From positions 124,001 through 188,000 of the forward strand of contig NZ_PTXL01000003.1 in NCBI RefSeq assembly GCF_004343775.1: a stretch of DNA of 64,000 bases, written 5' to 3'. The notes under the pieces were generated by a model, which ran no database searches, was not told the DNA's origin, and worked only from the letters and a program-made list of their open reading frames with translations. Shown piece by piece: positions 51,510 through 61,551 of this stretch. The first letter of the stretch is position 1; each line of letters opens with the position of its first letter. The DNA is from Burkholderia sp. SRS-46. Lineage in GTDB: Bacteria; Pseudomonadota; Gammaproteobacteria; Burkholderiales; Burkholderiaceae. The position numbers and the translations under genes are program-made.

Positions 51510-54500
51510 TCATTCGCTCCGGTCGAACGCGTACAGCGACAGCGTGAGCAGCGTCGTGATCGCCAGGACGATGGCAAGACCCAGCATGCCGGCTGCAAAG
51601 GTGCCGAAGCTGTCCTTCAGGTAGCCGACGAGATAAGGCCCCGCGAAGCCGCCGAGCGCGCCGATCGAGTTGATCAGCGCCAGCCCGCCGGCCGCGGCCT
51701 GGCCGGACAGGAAGCGCGAAGGCAGCGTGTAGAAGATCGTGCGGCCGGCAATCGTACCGATCAGCGCGAGCGTGATGCCGACGAGCGCCGGCCCGAGCGT
51801 CAGGAAATGCGTCGACACGCCGAGCGCCACCGCGCCGATGAGCAGCCCGATTGCCAGGTTCGCGACCGGGCCGCCGCGACGGTCCACGCGCTGCGCCCAC
51901 CACAGCAGCGCGACCGTCGCGAAAAAGTACGGCACCGCGGACAGCCAGCCCGTCTGCATCATCGACATGCCGTGCGCCTTCAGCATCTGCGGCAGCCAGA
52001 TGCCGATCCCGTACGAACCCATCGTGAAGCCGAACGAGATCAGCGCGAGCACGTACACGCGCACGTCGCGCAGCGCGACGCCGAAGCGCTTCTTGCGGCC
52101 GGCGGCCGCCCCGTCGCGCTCGAACGCGCGCTGCAGCGCGGCACGCTCGTCGTCCGACAGCCACGCGGCATCGGACGGCGAATCGGACAGCAGCTTCAGC
52201 ACGAGGAAACCGAGCGCGCACGCCGGCAGCCCTTCGACGATGAACATCCACTTCCAGCCCGCGAGCCCGAGCGCGCCGTCGAGTTGCAGCAGCCACGTCG
52301 ACAGCGGGCCGCCGATCAGTGACGACAGCGGCGTCGACACGGTGAACCACGCGAGCACGCGCGTGCGGTAGCTCGCCGGAAACCACACGGCGAGGAAGAA
52401 GATCACGCCCGGGAATCGGGATAGGGGCGGTCAGTAACCTGACCGATCCCCTCCCACACCACCCGGCATGCGGGTCCGCACCGGGCGGTTCGAGCAGTTG
52501 AGGCTATGAGAGTCGGGGTACGCCGAGACGGTCGAAGTAACCGGTGGAGAGCACGAGATGCAGTGCCCGCCCGCTGGTGTGCCACCATCGGCGGCTATGA
52601 CCAGCGGCCTTCCGCGCAGCCGATTCCGACGCGCCCAGCGCTAGTAGTTCTCGATAGACCGTCGTACCCCGACGCCAGTGCTTGAGCTGCAGTGCACGCA
52701 GCCGGTGTCTGATCCACTCGTCCAGTCGGCGGAACACCTTCGGTGTTTGTGCCAGTTGGAAGTACGCCTTCCACCCGGGCACGTATTGCCGTAGTCGTTC
52801 CACTACGGTCGACATACTGCTGCCGCCCGACCGACGCGTAATCTTCCGGATACGCTGCTTGAAGGCGTCCTGCGCCTTAAACGAAACCGCACATTTGACT
52901 TGGCCACTTGGGTGACGCCACAACTCGTATCCCAAGAACTTTCGACCCGTCGCAGGTGCAACCGCCGTTTTGGACTCGTTGACCTTCAAGCGTAGAGCTG
53001 AGTAGAGGCAGCGTAACCCGTCAAGTACACGTTCACCCGCGCGCCGACTGCGTACGTAAACATTGCAGTCGTCGGCGTAGCGCACGAACCGATGCCCGCG
53101 CCGCTCCAACTCTCGATCCACCTCGTCCAGCAACACGTTCGCCAAGAGGGGCGATAGCGGACCACCTTGCGGCGTTCCCTCAAATCGCTCTTTGGTGATC
53201 CCGCCGTCCATGACCCCGGCCGTGAGGTATCGACGGATCAGCCGAAGCATGGCTTTATCCTCGATTCGCCTTGATAGCCGTTCCATCAGAACGTCGTGAT
53301 TGACTCGATCGAAGAACTTTTCCAGATCCACGTCGACGACTACGTCGTAGCCGTCCCGTACATGACTTTGTGCCATCAGCACCGCGTCACGCGCTCGCCG
53401 GCCCGGCCGGAAGCCGTAGCTGTGTTCGGAGAAGCTAGGATCAATCAACGGTTGCAGGACTTGCAGAAGGGCTTGCTGAATCAGTCGATCCGTCACCGTC
53501 GGAATCCCCAGTTCTCGCACTCCACCGTCGGGCTTCGGAATCTCAACGCGCCGCACGGCCTGAGGCCGGTAGCTTCCGTCTCGTATTTCCTTCCGAATCT
53601 GCGGCCAGTGCGTCTTCAGGTATTTCGCCGTTTCGGAGATCGTCCGTCCATCAACCCCTGCACTGCCACGATTGGCTTTGACACGTTTCCATGCCAACAC
53701 CATGTTCGTGGTCGAGAGGGCCTGCACTAGCAGGTCCTCCCGTCCTGAGCTTTCGGATTCTCGCCGTGCCGCACGTGCTTCATCGCGCCCCGCATCCGAC
53801 GAAGCTTCACCTCGCCACTCCGCGATTCGCTCCGGTTTCCCGAACTTCTGATGCCTTGCCCGTTCGAACGACATGACCGATCACTCTCCTACTCGTTCGG
53901 CCCTTCGCCCCTAGCGGGCGGCTACTATGGCCTCTGCTGACCCCTTGCTCCGGCTCTTCACCGTCGCCCTTTCAGACGTAAAGCAAGGTCTCCCCAGGTA
54001 AGAACGCACTCCTTCACCGCACAACCGCCGTATTTACATTGCCTCGCCTTGGTCACAAGAGCTTCGCGGTCTTTTGCCCGCTCGCCCTGCTCAGCAATGC
54101 CTTCTATACGGTTCTTGTCCATCGGCTCGCGATTTACGCTCCACGCTTCCTTCCCACACTCGGTCACCCTCATGCAGCTGCGCTTCACTTCGTTCGTTGT
54201 GACCAACTTACGGCGGGACTTACACCCGCAGGAGTGCGCCCATGCTGGGCGCACAAAAACCGGCCTCGCCGATGCCGAGCAGCAGCCGTATCGCATAGAA
54301 ACTCGTCGGCCCGGTCGCGAGCGCGGTCGCGGCCGCCATCAGCCCCCACGTGACCATGATGCGGGCGAGCCAGCGGCGCGCGCCGAAGCGGTAAAGCGCG
54401 AGATTGCTCGGCACCTCGAACACGCAATAGCCCGCGAACATGATCCCGGCGCCCCAGCCGAACTGCGTCGCGGTCAGCCCGAGATCGCGGTTCATCGTGA

Positions 54501-54657
54501 GCGCCGCGAACCCGACGCTCGTGCGGTCCAGATAGTTGAAGAAATACGCGAGCGCGAGCAGCGGAATGAAGCGCCACGCGGCCTTGCGCACGGCCCGTTG
54601 CTCGACCGACGCGTCGGACTCGCGATCGGCCGCAAGTGCGGGGGAAGCAGATGTCAT
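51510..54657 (-). CDS. MFS transporter (ACS family), gene interrupted by a group II intron
   Basis: Exon 1 runs from the ATG at 54657 to 54255 (403 bp) and exon 2 from 52414 to the stop at 51510 (905 bp). Joined, 1308 bp encode 435 residues with an unbroken ACS signature at the join: GEAGF from exon 1 and FPGVIFFLAVWFP from exon 2, the codon TTC being completed across the junction. Twelve membrane helices result. Without splicing, translation stops a few codons into the intron. The transporter presumably imports the substrate of the surrounding catabolic enzymes. It follows the CoA-transferase gene by 83 bp. Confidence 0.88.
52415..54254 (-). mobile_element. Group II intron (1840 bp) in sense orientation within MFS gene
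   Basis: On the minus strand the intron begins GTGCGCCCAGCATGGGCGCA (consensus 5' GUGYG) at 54254 and ends CCTATCCCGAT at 52415. Between 54254 and 53875 lie the presumed ribozyme domains I-III; the reverse transcriptase ORF occupies domain IV; a domain V-like hairpin (ACCGCCCGG...CCGGGTGGT) lies at about 52457-52491 and a domain VI-like hairpin (CGGTCAG/CTGACCG) with a nearby unpaired A at 52416-52450. Exact excision restores the host reading frame. Confidence 0.88.
52504..53874 (-). CDS. ltrA: Group II intron reverse transcriptase/maturase (LtrA-like)
   Basis: 456 residues from the ATG at 53874. Reverse transcriptase motifs are complete: VDGRTI, RRVEIPKPDGGVRELGIP, HSYGFRPGRRARDAV, DVDLEKFFDRVNHDVL, GTPQGGPLSPLLANVLLDE and the active site RYADDCNVY. 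A maturase X-domain follows (GWKAYFQLAQTPKVFRRLDEWIRHRLR). There is no C-terminal HNH endonuclease domain, so retrohoming would rely on nicked or replicating DNA targets. Confidence 0.92.
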   Translation of the reverse strand: MSFERARHQKFGKPERIAEWRGEASSDAGRDEARAARRESESSGREDLLVQALSTTNMVLAWKRVKANRGSAGVDGRTISETAKYLKTHWPQIRKEIRDGSYRPQAVRRVEIPKPDGGVRELGIPTVTDRLIQQALLQVLQPLIDPSFSEHSYGFRPGRRARDAVLMAQSHVRDGYDVVVDVDLEKFFDRVNHDVLMERLSRRIEDKAMLRLIRRYLTAGVMDGGITKERFEGTPQGGPLSPLLANVLLDEVDRELERRGHRFVRYADDCNVYVRSRRAGERVLDGLRCLYSALRLKVNESKTAVAPATGRKFLGYELWRHPSGQVKCAVSFKAQDAFKQRIRKITRRSGGSSMSTVVERLRQYVPGWKAYFQLAQTPKVFRRLDEWIRHRLRALQLKHWRRGTTVYRELLALGASESAARKAAGHSRRWWHTSGRALHLVLSTGYFDRLGVPRLS

Positions 54658-54740
54658 GGTTGTCTCCGTGGATACGGCAGTCCGCGCCCGCGCGTTGCAC
54701 GGCCGGGATGCCGTTGTTCGTTCGAGGGATCGCGGCCGCG

Positions 54741-56033
54741 CTATGCGCTCGCCAGTTCGTTCGGCGACGGCGCACCGCCCGGGCCGTCGCCCGGCGCTGC
54801 GCCGGCCGCGTCGTGCTGCCCCGCGATCACGCCGGCGTCGATCAACGCACGCGCTTCGTCCGGCGTGTAGCCGAGCTCGCCGAGCAGCGCGCACGTGTCC
54901 TGGCCGAGTGCCGGCGGCGCCGAGCGCAGCCGCAGGCGCTCGCCCGCGAGCGTCAGCGGCAGCAGCGCGGTACGCGTGTCGACCGGTCGCCCGGCGCTGC
55001 TCGCGTCGGCCGGCAGCGTCACGGCTTCGAGGCCGCAAGTGGCGAGCAGATGCGGGTCGTCGAACAGGTCCTGCGGCTTCGTGATCGGTGCATACGGCAG
55101 GCCGATCGATTCGAAAATCGCGCCGATCTCCGCGGCCGAATGTGGCGCGAGCCGCGCACGCAGCTCGGGCAGCAGCCACGCGCGCGCCTGCACGCGCAGG
55201 TTGTTGGTCGCGAGACGCGCATCGTCCTTCAGCGCGGCCAGCCCGAACGCGTCGCAGAACAGCGCCCACTGCGTGTCGGACACGACCGCGAGAAAGATCT
55301 GCTCGCCGTCCTTCACGGCGAACACGTCGTAGACGGCCCAGGCGGAAATCCGGCTCGGCATCGGCGCCGCGGCCTGCCCCGTCACCGCGAACTGCATCAT
55401 GTGCTGCGCGACCAGGAACACGTTGTTCTCGAACAGCGCGCTCTGCACCTGCTGGCCGCGGCCGGTACGCTCGCGCTGCGCAAGCGCGGCCATCGCGCCG
55501 ATCGCGCCGAACATGCCGCCCATGATGTCGTTCACGCTCGAGCCCGCGCGCAGCGGGCGCCCCTCCGGGCCCGTCATGTAAGCCAGGCCGCCCATCATCT
55601 GCACCACCTCGTCGAGCGCCGTGCGATGCTCGTACGGCCCCGGCAGGAAACCCTTGTGCGACACGTACACGAGGCGCGGATTCATCGAGTACAACGCGGG
55701 ATAACCGAGGCCGAGCCGGTCCATCGTGCCGCTCTTGAAGTTCTCGCTGAAGACGTCCGCCGTCGCGACAAGCCGCAGCACGATCTCCAGCCCGCGCGGA
55801 TCCTTCACGTCGACCGCAAGGCTCTTCTTGTTGCGGTTGAACATCCCGAAGAAGCCCGCGCCCGAACCGCGCAGCGCGCGTGTGCTGTCGCCCGCGATCG
55901 GCTCGATCTTGATGACTTCCGCGCCGAGATCGGCGAGCAGCATCCCGCAGGTCGGGCCCATCACCATGTGCGTCATCTCGATCACGCGCAGGCCGTCGTA
56001 GGGCAACGGCGCGGCCGGTTGCCGATCGTTCAT
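54741..56033 (-). CDS. CaiB/BaiF family III CoA-transferase
   Basis: 430 residues from the ATG at 56033, overlapping the stop of the lyase gene (ATGA). Family III features: LRVIEMTHMVMGPTCGMLLADLGAEVIKIE at the N-terminus, NRNKKSLAVDVKDPRG, and the catalytic Asp region in HRTALDEVVQMMGGLAYMTG. These enzymes move CoA between carboxylic acids. With the HMG-CoA-lyase-like protein it probably activates a branched hydroxy-dicarboxylate to its CoA ester, which the lyase then cleaves. Confidence 0.92.
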   Translation of the reverse strand: MNDRQPAAPLPYDGLRVIEMTHMVMGPTCGMLLADLGAEVIKIEPIAGDSTRALRGSGAGFFGMFNRNKKSLAVDVKDPRGLEIVLRLVATADVFSENFKSGTMDRLGLGYPALYSMNPRLVYVSHKGFLPGPYEHRTALDEVVQMMGGLAYMTGPEGRPLRAGSSVNDIMGGMFGAIGAMAALAQRERTGRGQQVQSALFENNVFLVAQHMMQFAVTGQAAAPMPSRISAWAVYDVFAVKDGEQIFLAVVSDTQWALFCDAFGLAALKDDARLATNNLRVQARAWLLPELRARLAPHSAAEIGAIFESIGLPYAPITKPQDLFDDPHLLATCGLEAVTLPADASSAGRPVDTRTALLPLTLAGERLRLRSAPPALGQDTCALLGELGYTPDEARALIDAGVIAGQHDAAGAAPGDGPGGAPSPNELASA

Positions 56034-57016
56034 GGCGCGACTCCCGCCAGGCAGCCTTCCGGCTGGGCCGCCGCCGGCGCGCGGCCGTCCGCATAGCGGA
56101 ACCCTTTCGGCAGCCCGGCGTCCGGCACGTGGCCGTACAGCGCCTCCGACGGCAGCGCCGCGTGCAGGATCGTGCGCGCGGCGAGCAGCGCGTCGACGTC
56201 GATGCCCGTGTCGTACCCCATCGATTCGAGCAGGAACACGAGATCCTCGGTGACGATGTTGCCGGTCGCGCCCGGCGCATACGGGCAGCCGCCGAGGCCG
56301 CCCTGGCTCGCGTCGATCGTCGTCACGCCCGCGTCGAGCGCCGCGACGACGTTCGCGAGCCCCTGCCCGCGCGTGTTGTGGAAATGCGCGCCGCCGGCCT
56401 TGTCGCCGACTTCGCGCTGCAAGCGCGTGAACAGCCGGCGCACCTGTGCCGGGTTCGCATAGCCGCTCGTGTCGGACAGCCCGATCTCGTCGACACCGCA
56501 TTCGGCCATCGCGACGGCCATCGCGATCGTCTCGTCGTCGCTGACGGCGCCCGCGATCGTGCAGCCGAACGCGACCGACACGCCCGCCTCGATCTGCACC
56601 GACGGAAATCGCGCATCGCGCAGCACGACGATCGCGCGCACCTCGTCGATCATCTGCGCGGGCGTCTTGCGGATGTTCGCCAGCGAATGCGCTTCCGTCA
56701 CCGATACCGGCAGCGTCAGCTTGTGCACGCCGGCGTCGAATGCACCTTCGGCGCCGCGCAGGTTCGGCGCGAGCGCGGCGACGTGCAGCCCGGGAATCGC
56801 CAGCGCATGCGCGACCACTTCACGCACATCGGCCATCTGCGGCAACAGCCTGGCCGGCACGAACGATCCCACCTCGATCTCGCGCACGCCGGCCGCGGCC
56901 AGCGCGGCGATCCAGCGCAGCTTGCCGGCCGTCGGCATCACGGTCCCGATGCTTTGCAGACCATCGCGCGGCCCGACCTCGCTGACCAGCACCTTCGGAT
57001 ATTCGGAAACGCTCAT
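56030..57016 (-). CDS. Hydroxymethylglutaryl-CoA lyase-like enzyme
   Basis: 328 residues from the ATG at 57016. HMGL/DRE-TIM hallmarks: VGPRDGLQ with the metal-binding Asp, EVGSFVPARLLPQMAD, GLSDTSGYANP, metal ligands in AHFHNTRG, and the active-site Cys loop GGLGGCPYAPGATGN. Enzymes of this type cleave 3-hydroxy-3-methylglutaryl-CoA or similar esters such as citramalyl-CoA into acetyl-CoA and an oxo acid. First gene of the IclR-controlled operon, with two operator-like repeats between it and the divergent regulator. Confidence 0.9.
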   Translation of the reverse strand: MSVSEYPKVLVSEVGPRDGLQSIGTVMPTAGKLRWIAALAAAGVREIEVGSFVPARLLPQMADVREVVAHALAIPGLHVAALAPNLRGAEGAFDAGVHKLTLPVSVTEAHSLANIRKTPAQMIDEVRAIVVLRDARFPSVQIEAGVSVAFGCTIAGAVSDDETIAMAVAMAECGVDEIGLSDTSGYANPAQVRRLFTRLQREVGDKAGGAHFHNTRGQGLANVVAALDAGVTTIDASQGGLGGCPYAPGATGNIVTEDLVFLLESMGYDTGIDVDALLAARTILHAALPSEALYGHVPDAGLPKGFRYADGRAPAAAQPEGCLAGVAP

Positions 57017-57028
57017 CTATCACTCCTT

Positions 57029-57065
57029 GTTCTATCTGAAAGAACATCGTTCTGTTTGATAGAAC
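57029..57065. promoter_or_regulatory. Two tandem IclR-type operators
   Basis: Two 17-bp palindromes of the form GTTCT-N7-AGAAC lie at 57029-57045 (GTTCTATCTGAAAGAAC) and 57049-57065 (GTTCTGTTTGATAGAAC), 20 bp apart centre to centre, just upstream of the lyase start at 57016. Two helical turns of spacing fits cooperative binding by an IclR tetramer. Confidence 0.75.
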
Positions 57066-57132
57066 TCTAGGCGCGTATCGAATGGGCGATAAGCCGGGTA
57101 TACCCGTGAAATTACGATTTTCCGGAACTTGC

Positions 57133-57149
57133 GTTCTGTCAGGTAGAAC
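57133..57149. promoter_or_regulatory. Third IclR-type operator, upstream of regulator gene
   Basis: GTTCTGTCAGGTAGAAC matches the GTTCT-N7-AGAAC pattern of the two sites at 57029-57065. It lies 39 bp before the regulator start at 57188 and probably mediates autoregulation. Confidence 0.7.
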
Positions 57150-57187
57150 GATATAGTCGGCCAACCCTCATCGGAAGGAAACAGGCA

Positions 57188-58000
57188 GTGCCTACGACTC
57201 AAGCAGATCACGCCGGCGACGGGCCCGACTCGTCGGCCGAGGAAGCCTCCAGCGGCGTCGCCGTTCTCGACCGCGCGTTCGCCATCCTCCGTGCCTTCGG
57301 ACAGACCGATGACCGGCTGTCGCTCGCCGAGCTGTCGCGCCGCACCGGGCTGTACAAGAGCACGATCCTGCGCCTGCTCGCCGCGCTCGAACATGGCGGC
57401 TTCATGCGCAAGCTCGACGACGGCCAGTATGCGATCGGACACGAGCCGTTGCGGCTCGCCGCGCTGTACCAGCGCTCGTTCCGGGTCGGCCCGGTGGTCG
57501 AGCCGCTGCTCGAGACGCTGAGCCGCGAACTCGGGGAAACGGCGTCGTTCTACGTGCGCCAGGGCGACATGCGCTCGGTGCTCTACCGCGTCGAGCCCGC
57601 ACGCGCGGTGCGGGTGTCGATTCGCGTCGGCGAGGAATTTCCGGTTCGCCAGGGCGCGTCCGGGAAGGTGCTGCGGGCCTTCACCGACACGCAGGACGCA
57701 CGCTGGAACGACGTGCGCGAACAACTATGGGCCGCGTCGTACGGCGAGCGTGACCCCGAGACAGCGTCGGCGTCCGCGCCCGTGTTTGGTGCCGCCGGCG
57801 AATGCGTCGGCGCGCTGACGGTGTCGGGGCCGAAATCGCGGCTCGCCGCCGCGCCGGTGATGGTCGCGGCAATCGCGATGCTGCTGTCGCTCGCGCAGAA
57901 GGCGACCGTTGCACTCGGCGGAGCAGGCGCACGCTACGACGCGGCCGCCGTGCGCGACAGCCTCGCGCGGCTCAGGTCGGCAGCGGACGACGCCGGATGA
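57188..58000 (+). CDS. IclR-family transcriptional regulator
   Basis: 270 residues from a GTG at 57188 with GGAAGG upstream. The N-terminal winged helix-turn-helix reads RLSLAELSRRTGLYKSTILRLLAALEHGGFMRK; the C-terminal effector domain reads GETASFYVRQGDMRSVLYRVE and EEFPVRQGASGKVLRAF, then APVFGAAGECVGALTVSGP. IclR regulators commonly control divergently transcribed aromatic or organic acid catabolic operons, as the layout and operators suggest here. Confidence 0.92.
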   Translation: MPTTQADHAGDGPDSSAEEASSGVAVLDRAFAILRAFGQTDDRLSLAELSRRTGLYKSTILRLLAALEHGGFMRKLDDGQYAIGHEPLRLAALYQRSFRVGPVVEPLLETLSRELGETASFYVRQGDMRSVLYRVEPARAVRVSIRVGEEFPVRQGASGKVLRAFTDTQDARWNDVREQLWAASYGERDPETASASAPVFGAAGECVGALTVSGPKSRLAAAPVMVAAIAMLLSLAQKATVALGGAGARYDAAAVRDSLARLRSAADDAG

Positions 58001-58192
58001 TGGCAAGCACGAATTTCTCCGCACGTCGCGCTCCACGATCGAGACGACACTACCGGGCCGTGCATGTCGCCGTTGGAATCTCTCCAGGCGGTGGTGGAGC
58101 CGGGTTTGAAGCCCGGCCGCGCGCCCGGGCGGTTCGCCCGGGCGCATGAAGCAAGTCAGTGGCGACAACCTCGAACGTCGCCTGAAGCCCGA

Positions 58193-59668
58193 TCACCAGC
58201 GATAGCCAACGCCCGCGCCCGCACCGAACGAGCCGTGGCCGGAGACGGCCGTCGTCATCGATCCCTTGACCAGCCATTTCGCAGTCGCGACGGAAAGGCC
58301 CACTGCCATTGCGCTCTGGCCGCCATACGTACCGCCGCCGAGCGCGACGACCTTCTCGCCGGGCAGAACCGCTTGCGGCAAGTTGGCCATTGCGATCGCG
58401 CTCGCCGTACCGGCATTCGCGTCCTTGCGGTACCTCGACAGGTCGTCACGCACGGAACCGATGGCATTGTTCAACTGGCGCACGTTGACACCGTCGGTCG
58501 GCGCCGTGCCGTCAGCCACGTTGGTCAGCTGACGCTCGGCCCCCGGCGCACCGATCGAAACCGTGTTGTCCCGGTCCGCGACCGAATTCGCGCCCAACGC
58601 AACCGCGTTGTTTGCGGATGCCCGGCTGTTCGAGCCGATCGCAGTCGAGTCCTTGCCCGAGACAGTCGAGCCCGTACCGATCGCCGTGCCGTTCGTTGCC
58701 GTGACTTTGGCATTCGCGCCGATGGCGGTTCCGTTCGACACGCTGACCACCGAATTCTTGCCGACCGCGGTTCCCGTATCATCCGCAACCGTGCCGTTCG
58801 AGCCGCTCGTCGAAATCTTGCCGACGGTCGTCGTGAGCGATGCCAGATTCGACGACAAGGCCGAGACCTGACTTGCCACCGAGAACAGCTGCGAGCCGTT
58901 CACGGCGTCCGTGCTGGTTGCGCTGATAGCGCCGGCCGCGACGTTCACGATCTGACGCTCCGCGCCGGCACTGCCCACGCTCACCACGCCGACCGGCGTG
59001 CCCGCGAAACCGTTGTAGCTGACGCCGTTCAGCGTCACGCCGCTGACGGTCGTAAAAGCGCGCGTGGTCGCGTTCGAACCCAGCGCCACCGACTTCGCAT
59101 CCGCGGCGTTCGCGCCTTCGCCGATGGCAACCGAATTCACCGCCGATGCCGTCGCACGGGCGATCGCGACGCTGCCGGAGGCCGACGCCGAACTGGATAT
59201 GCCGATTGCTACCGCGTCGGTCGCGCCCGCGTTCGCCTGATAGCCGACTGCCGTACCGCCAGCCGCATTGCTGAGCCCACCCACCGCCGTCGCCTGATCC
59301 CCGGTGGCGGTCGCATTTCCGCCAACCGCCGTCGCTTGCGTACCCGTCGCCGCCGCCATGCGACCGATCGCTACGGTCTCGCTATAGGCTGTCGCCGAGC
59401 CCGAATTCGCCACTGCCGCGGTGCCGATCGCCACGTTGTCGCAACCCGTTGCCGATGCCGGATACGTGGCGCTTCCCGAGATTGCGATGTTGCCGACACA
59501 GCCTCCCGAGGTTGGGGTTGCGGTCCCGTTCTGGACATAGTCCGCGCGCGCGGAAGTAGAAGCCGCCATCGCGACCATAGCCGCACCCACGGCGAAAGCA
59601 ACTGCCGCTTTCGACTTCGCCGGCGCGCGTTGTGCCGAATTTTCCAACCCTCGACGTTCCTCGTTCAT
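58193..59668 (-). CDS. Trimeric autotransporter adhesin (YadA-like), complete
   Basis: 491 residues from the ATG at 59668. A signal sequence ([23 protein letters not shown]) precedes a head of left-handed parallel beta-roll repeats (VAIG, TAVG, SVAIG units about 14 residues apart), neck-type motifs ([25 protein letters not shown] and [22 protein letters not shown]), a short coiled stalk and the C-terminal YadA anchor of four beta strands ([19 protein letters not shown] to [10 protein letters not shown], ending in aromatic Trp). It would form a trimeric outer-membrane adhesin. Confidence 0.93.
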   Translation of the reverse strand: MNEERRGLENSAQRAPAKSKAAVAFAVGAAMVAMAASTSARADYVQNGTATPTSGGCVGNIAISGSATYPASATGCDNVAIGTAAVANSGSATAYSETVAIGRMAAATGTQATAVGGNATATGDQATAVGGLSNAAGGTAVGYQANAGATDAVAIGISSSASASGSVAIARATASAVNSVAIGEGANAADAKSVALGSNATTRAFTTVSGVTLNGVSYNGFAGTPVGVVSVGSAGAERQIVNVAAGAISATSTDAVNGSQLFSVASQVSALSSNLASLTTTVGKISTSGSNGTVADDTGTAVGKNSVVSVSNGTAIGANAKVTATNGTAIGTGSTVSGKDSTAIGSNSRASANNAVALGANSVADRDNTVSIGAPGAERQLTNVADGTAPTDGVNVRQLNNAIGSVRDDLSRYRKDANAGTASAIAMANLPQAVLPGEKVVALGGGTYGGQSAMAVGLSVATAKWLVKGSMTTAVSGHGSFGAGAGVGYRW

Positions 59669-60169
59669 ACGTTTTCCTAGGCTCTAGATAAGAATGTCAT
59701 GTGGCGCCTGGGTTATCCCCCTCGCGATCTCTGCAATCTCTCGTCGTCTTCTTGCTTTTTTCAGGACGCGGCCATGGCGGATGACCCATGGCATTGCGCA
59801 GCTGTACTAACAATTCTTGACGTTCTTCGACGCAAAACCGAAAAGAAAAACAGGCGTGTTCAACTCGTTTTTTCCGATACCTTTCGACTGACGATCGGAC
59901 GCGATCCGTCAGTACCATTCGCCGTCACGGCGGAGCGTGCAATCGGCGACATCGGACCTGCAAAGGGATTGTGATCGGTGTCACCGGCGCACGTGTTTGC
60001 CACGGCGGAAGAACATTCTGTTTGGGGGGAAATTTTTGAAGTGCGGATCCGCCTGGCACGAGATCACGAAGCCCCTGAATATCCGGACGAAGTCGTCGAC
60101 ACGACTGCCACGCGATGCTTGCCGTGCCATCGGCAGCGGTCGCGCCAACGCGCTTCGTCGCGGTTCACC
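59669..60169. other. Intergenic region upstream of the adhesin, no gene
   Basis: 500 bp between the adhesin start and the end of the H-NS gene. It is less GC-rich in parts (59800-59880). No ORF with a ribosome site, RNA or repeat was recognised. It probably carries the adhesin promoter. Confidence 0.4.
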
Positions 60170-60517
60170 TCACTCTTCGGTCGGCGTCGATTCGCCTGCG
60201 GTCTCGCTGAACGACTTGATCCTGAAATCCTCCGGATTGCGTCCTTTCAGCCACTGTGGCCGCCGGCCACGCCCGGTCCAGGTCGCGCCGGTTTCGGGAT
60301 CCCAGTAGCGTGGCTCGACATGCCGTGGCCGCTGCGTCCAGGCCACCCCGACGTTCAACAATCGCGCCTCGATCACTCGCCAGTCGATCTCGTAGTCGCG
60401 TATCAACTTGACGATCTGTTCCACGACATCCTTACTCCGGGCCGTGCGTTGTGTCGTGATCTGAGCGTCCAGCTCAGCCCGACGGGCCAGCAACTCCTGC
60501 AACGAATCGTTCGACAT
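60170..60517 (-). CDS. H-NS-family nucleoid protein
   Basis: 115 residues from the ATG at 60517 with AAAAAGGAGAACAC upstream. The N-terminal helix (LQELLARRAELDAQITTQR) and the DNA-binding motif (YWDPETGATWTGRGRRPQWLKGR) are complete. It is a distinct lineage from the three module-type H-NS proteins in this window. Its place between two adhesin genes suggests a role in silencing or tuning their expression. Confidence 0.9.
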   Translation of the reverse strand: MSNDSLQELLARRAELDAQITTQRTARSKDVVEQIVKLIRDYEIDWRVIEARLLNVGVAWTQRPRHVEPRYWDPETGATWTGRGRRPQWLKGRNPEDFRIKSFSETAGESTPTEE

Positions 60518-60717
60518 GTGTTCTCCTTTTTATCTGCGCCCCAGGAACGCATATCGCCGCGGCCGCCTCATCTTCCCGTGTCGCTAGCCCGATATGACGC
60601 CTGGTCCCCGTAGCCAGTGATCCGGCGGGACAACCGCCGGCAACCCAGGATCCGGCGCGCGCCTGGCAACGCGCGCCGCACCTGCATCCGGTCATGGATG
60701 CTCGAAACGCGGCATCG

Positions 60718-61386
60718 TCAACGTTGCAGCACGATTTCGACACGCCGGTTACTGGCGCGTCCCTCGGCCGTCGCGTTGGAGCCAACCGGCTCGGCCTTCC
60801 CGCGCCCGGTCACGACGAGCGTATCGGCCCGCAGCCCGCGCTCGCGAAGGTAGCCGGCAACGGCGTCCGCGCGTTGCCGCGAGAGCTGGAGATTCGATGT
60901 GTCCGAACCGATCGTGTCCGTGTGGCCGGTGACGGCCACGCGCGAGAAATGCTTGTCGCCTTGCTGACTCATCAGCTGGTCGAGCGTTGCACGCGCGGCG
61001 GGCGTGAGCGTCGCCAGGCCGAACGCGAACAGCGCATCCCCCGAGAGATTGACGCTTTTAACGGGAGCGGGCGCTGCAGCAGCAGGCGCGGGTGCGGACG
61101 CCGGCGCCATCGCCGCGCCGCATTGGAAGACGAGCGTTCCGGGATCCGCGCGATCGCGGAGCGGCCTGGTCGAATCGACCGTCCGAACGGGCTGGTCCGC
61201 GCACATGCGCGTGGCGACCTTCATGCATGTCGCCTGGCTCGACAAGATGCCGTGGCAGTCGACCTGGTACGTCCGGACGCCATCCCTGGGTTGCAGCTCG
61301 TAGGCGCTGAACGTCGGGCCGGATGCGCTGGTGCATGCAGAAAGCAGCAGCGCGGACAGAACGGGTACGAGATGGAGATTCTTCAC
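60718..61386 (-). CDS. OmpA-family lipoprotein
   Basis: 222 residues from a GTG at 61386 with CGGAGC upstream; this start places a lipoprotein signal (HLVPVLSALLLSAC, lipobox LSAC) at the N-terminus. A linker rich in Ala/Pro precedes the OmpA C-terminal domain (ALFAFGLATLTPAARATLDQL, TGHTDTIGSDTSNLQLSRQRADAVAGYL, GKAEPVGSNATAEGRASNRRVEI), which binds peptidoglycan. Co-oriented with the two autotransporter genes, an arrangement seen for trimeric autotransporter loci where an OmpA-like partner aids anchoring. Confidence 0.9.
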   Translation of the reverse strand: MKNLHLVPVLSALLLSACTSASGPTFSAYELQPRDGVRTYQVDCHGILSSQATCMKVATRMCADQPVRTVDSTRPLRDRADPGTLVFQCGAAMAPASAPAPAAAAPAPVKSVNLSGDALFAFGLATLTPAARATLDQLMSQQGDKHFSRVAVTGHTDTIGSDTSNLQLSRQRADAVAGYLRERGLRADTLVVTGRGKAEPVGSNATAEGRASNRRVEIVLQR

Positions 61387-61551
61387 TGTAATGCTCCGGA
61401 AAATCCGTATGTAGAGGCGAAGCCGCGCGGCGACGCGAGCGGCTTCGCAAGTCGTTATCGAGGGCGCGAAGGCCCGTCCGATCCGACGCCTGGCGATCGG
61501 CCGGACGGGCACGCGAAGCCGGGCAGCGTTGCGAGATGCCCGGCCTCTCCG

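Noticed and set aside
58064..59680. 538-codon plus-strand frame over the first autotransporter
   Set aside because: Antisense shadow caused by repetitive high-GC head repeats; low-complexity Arg-rich product.
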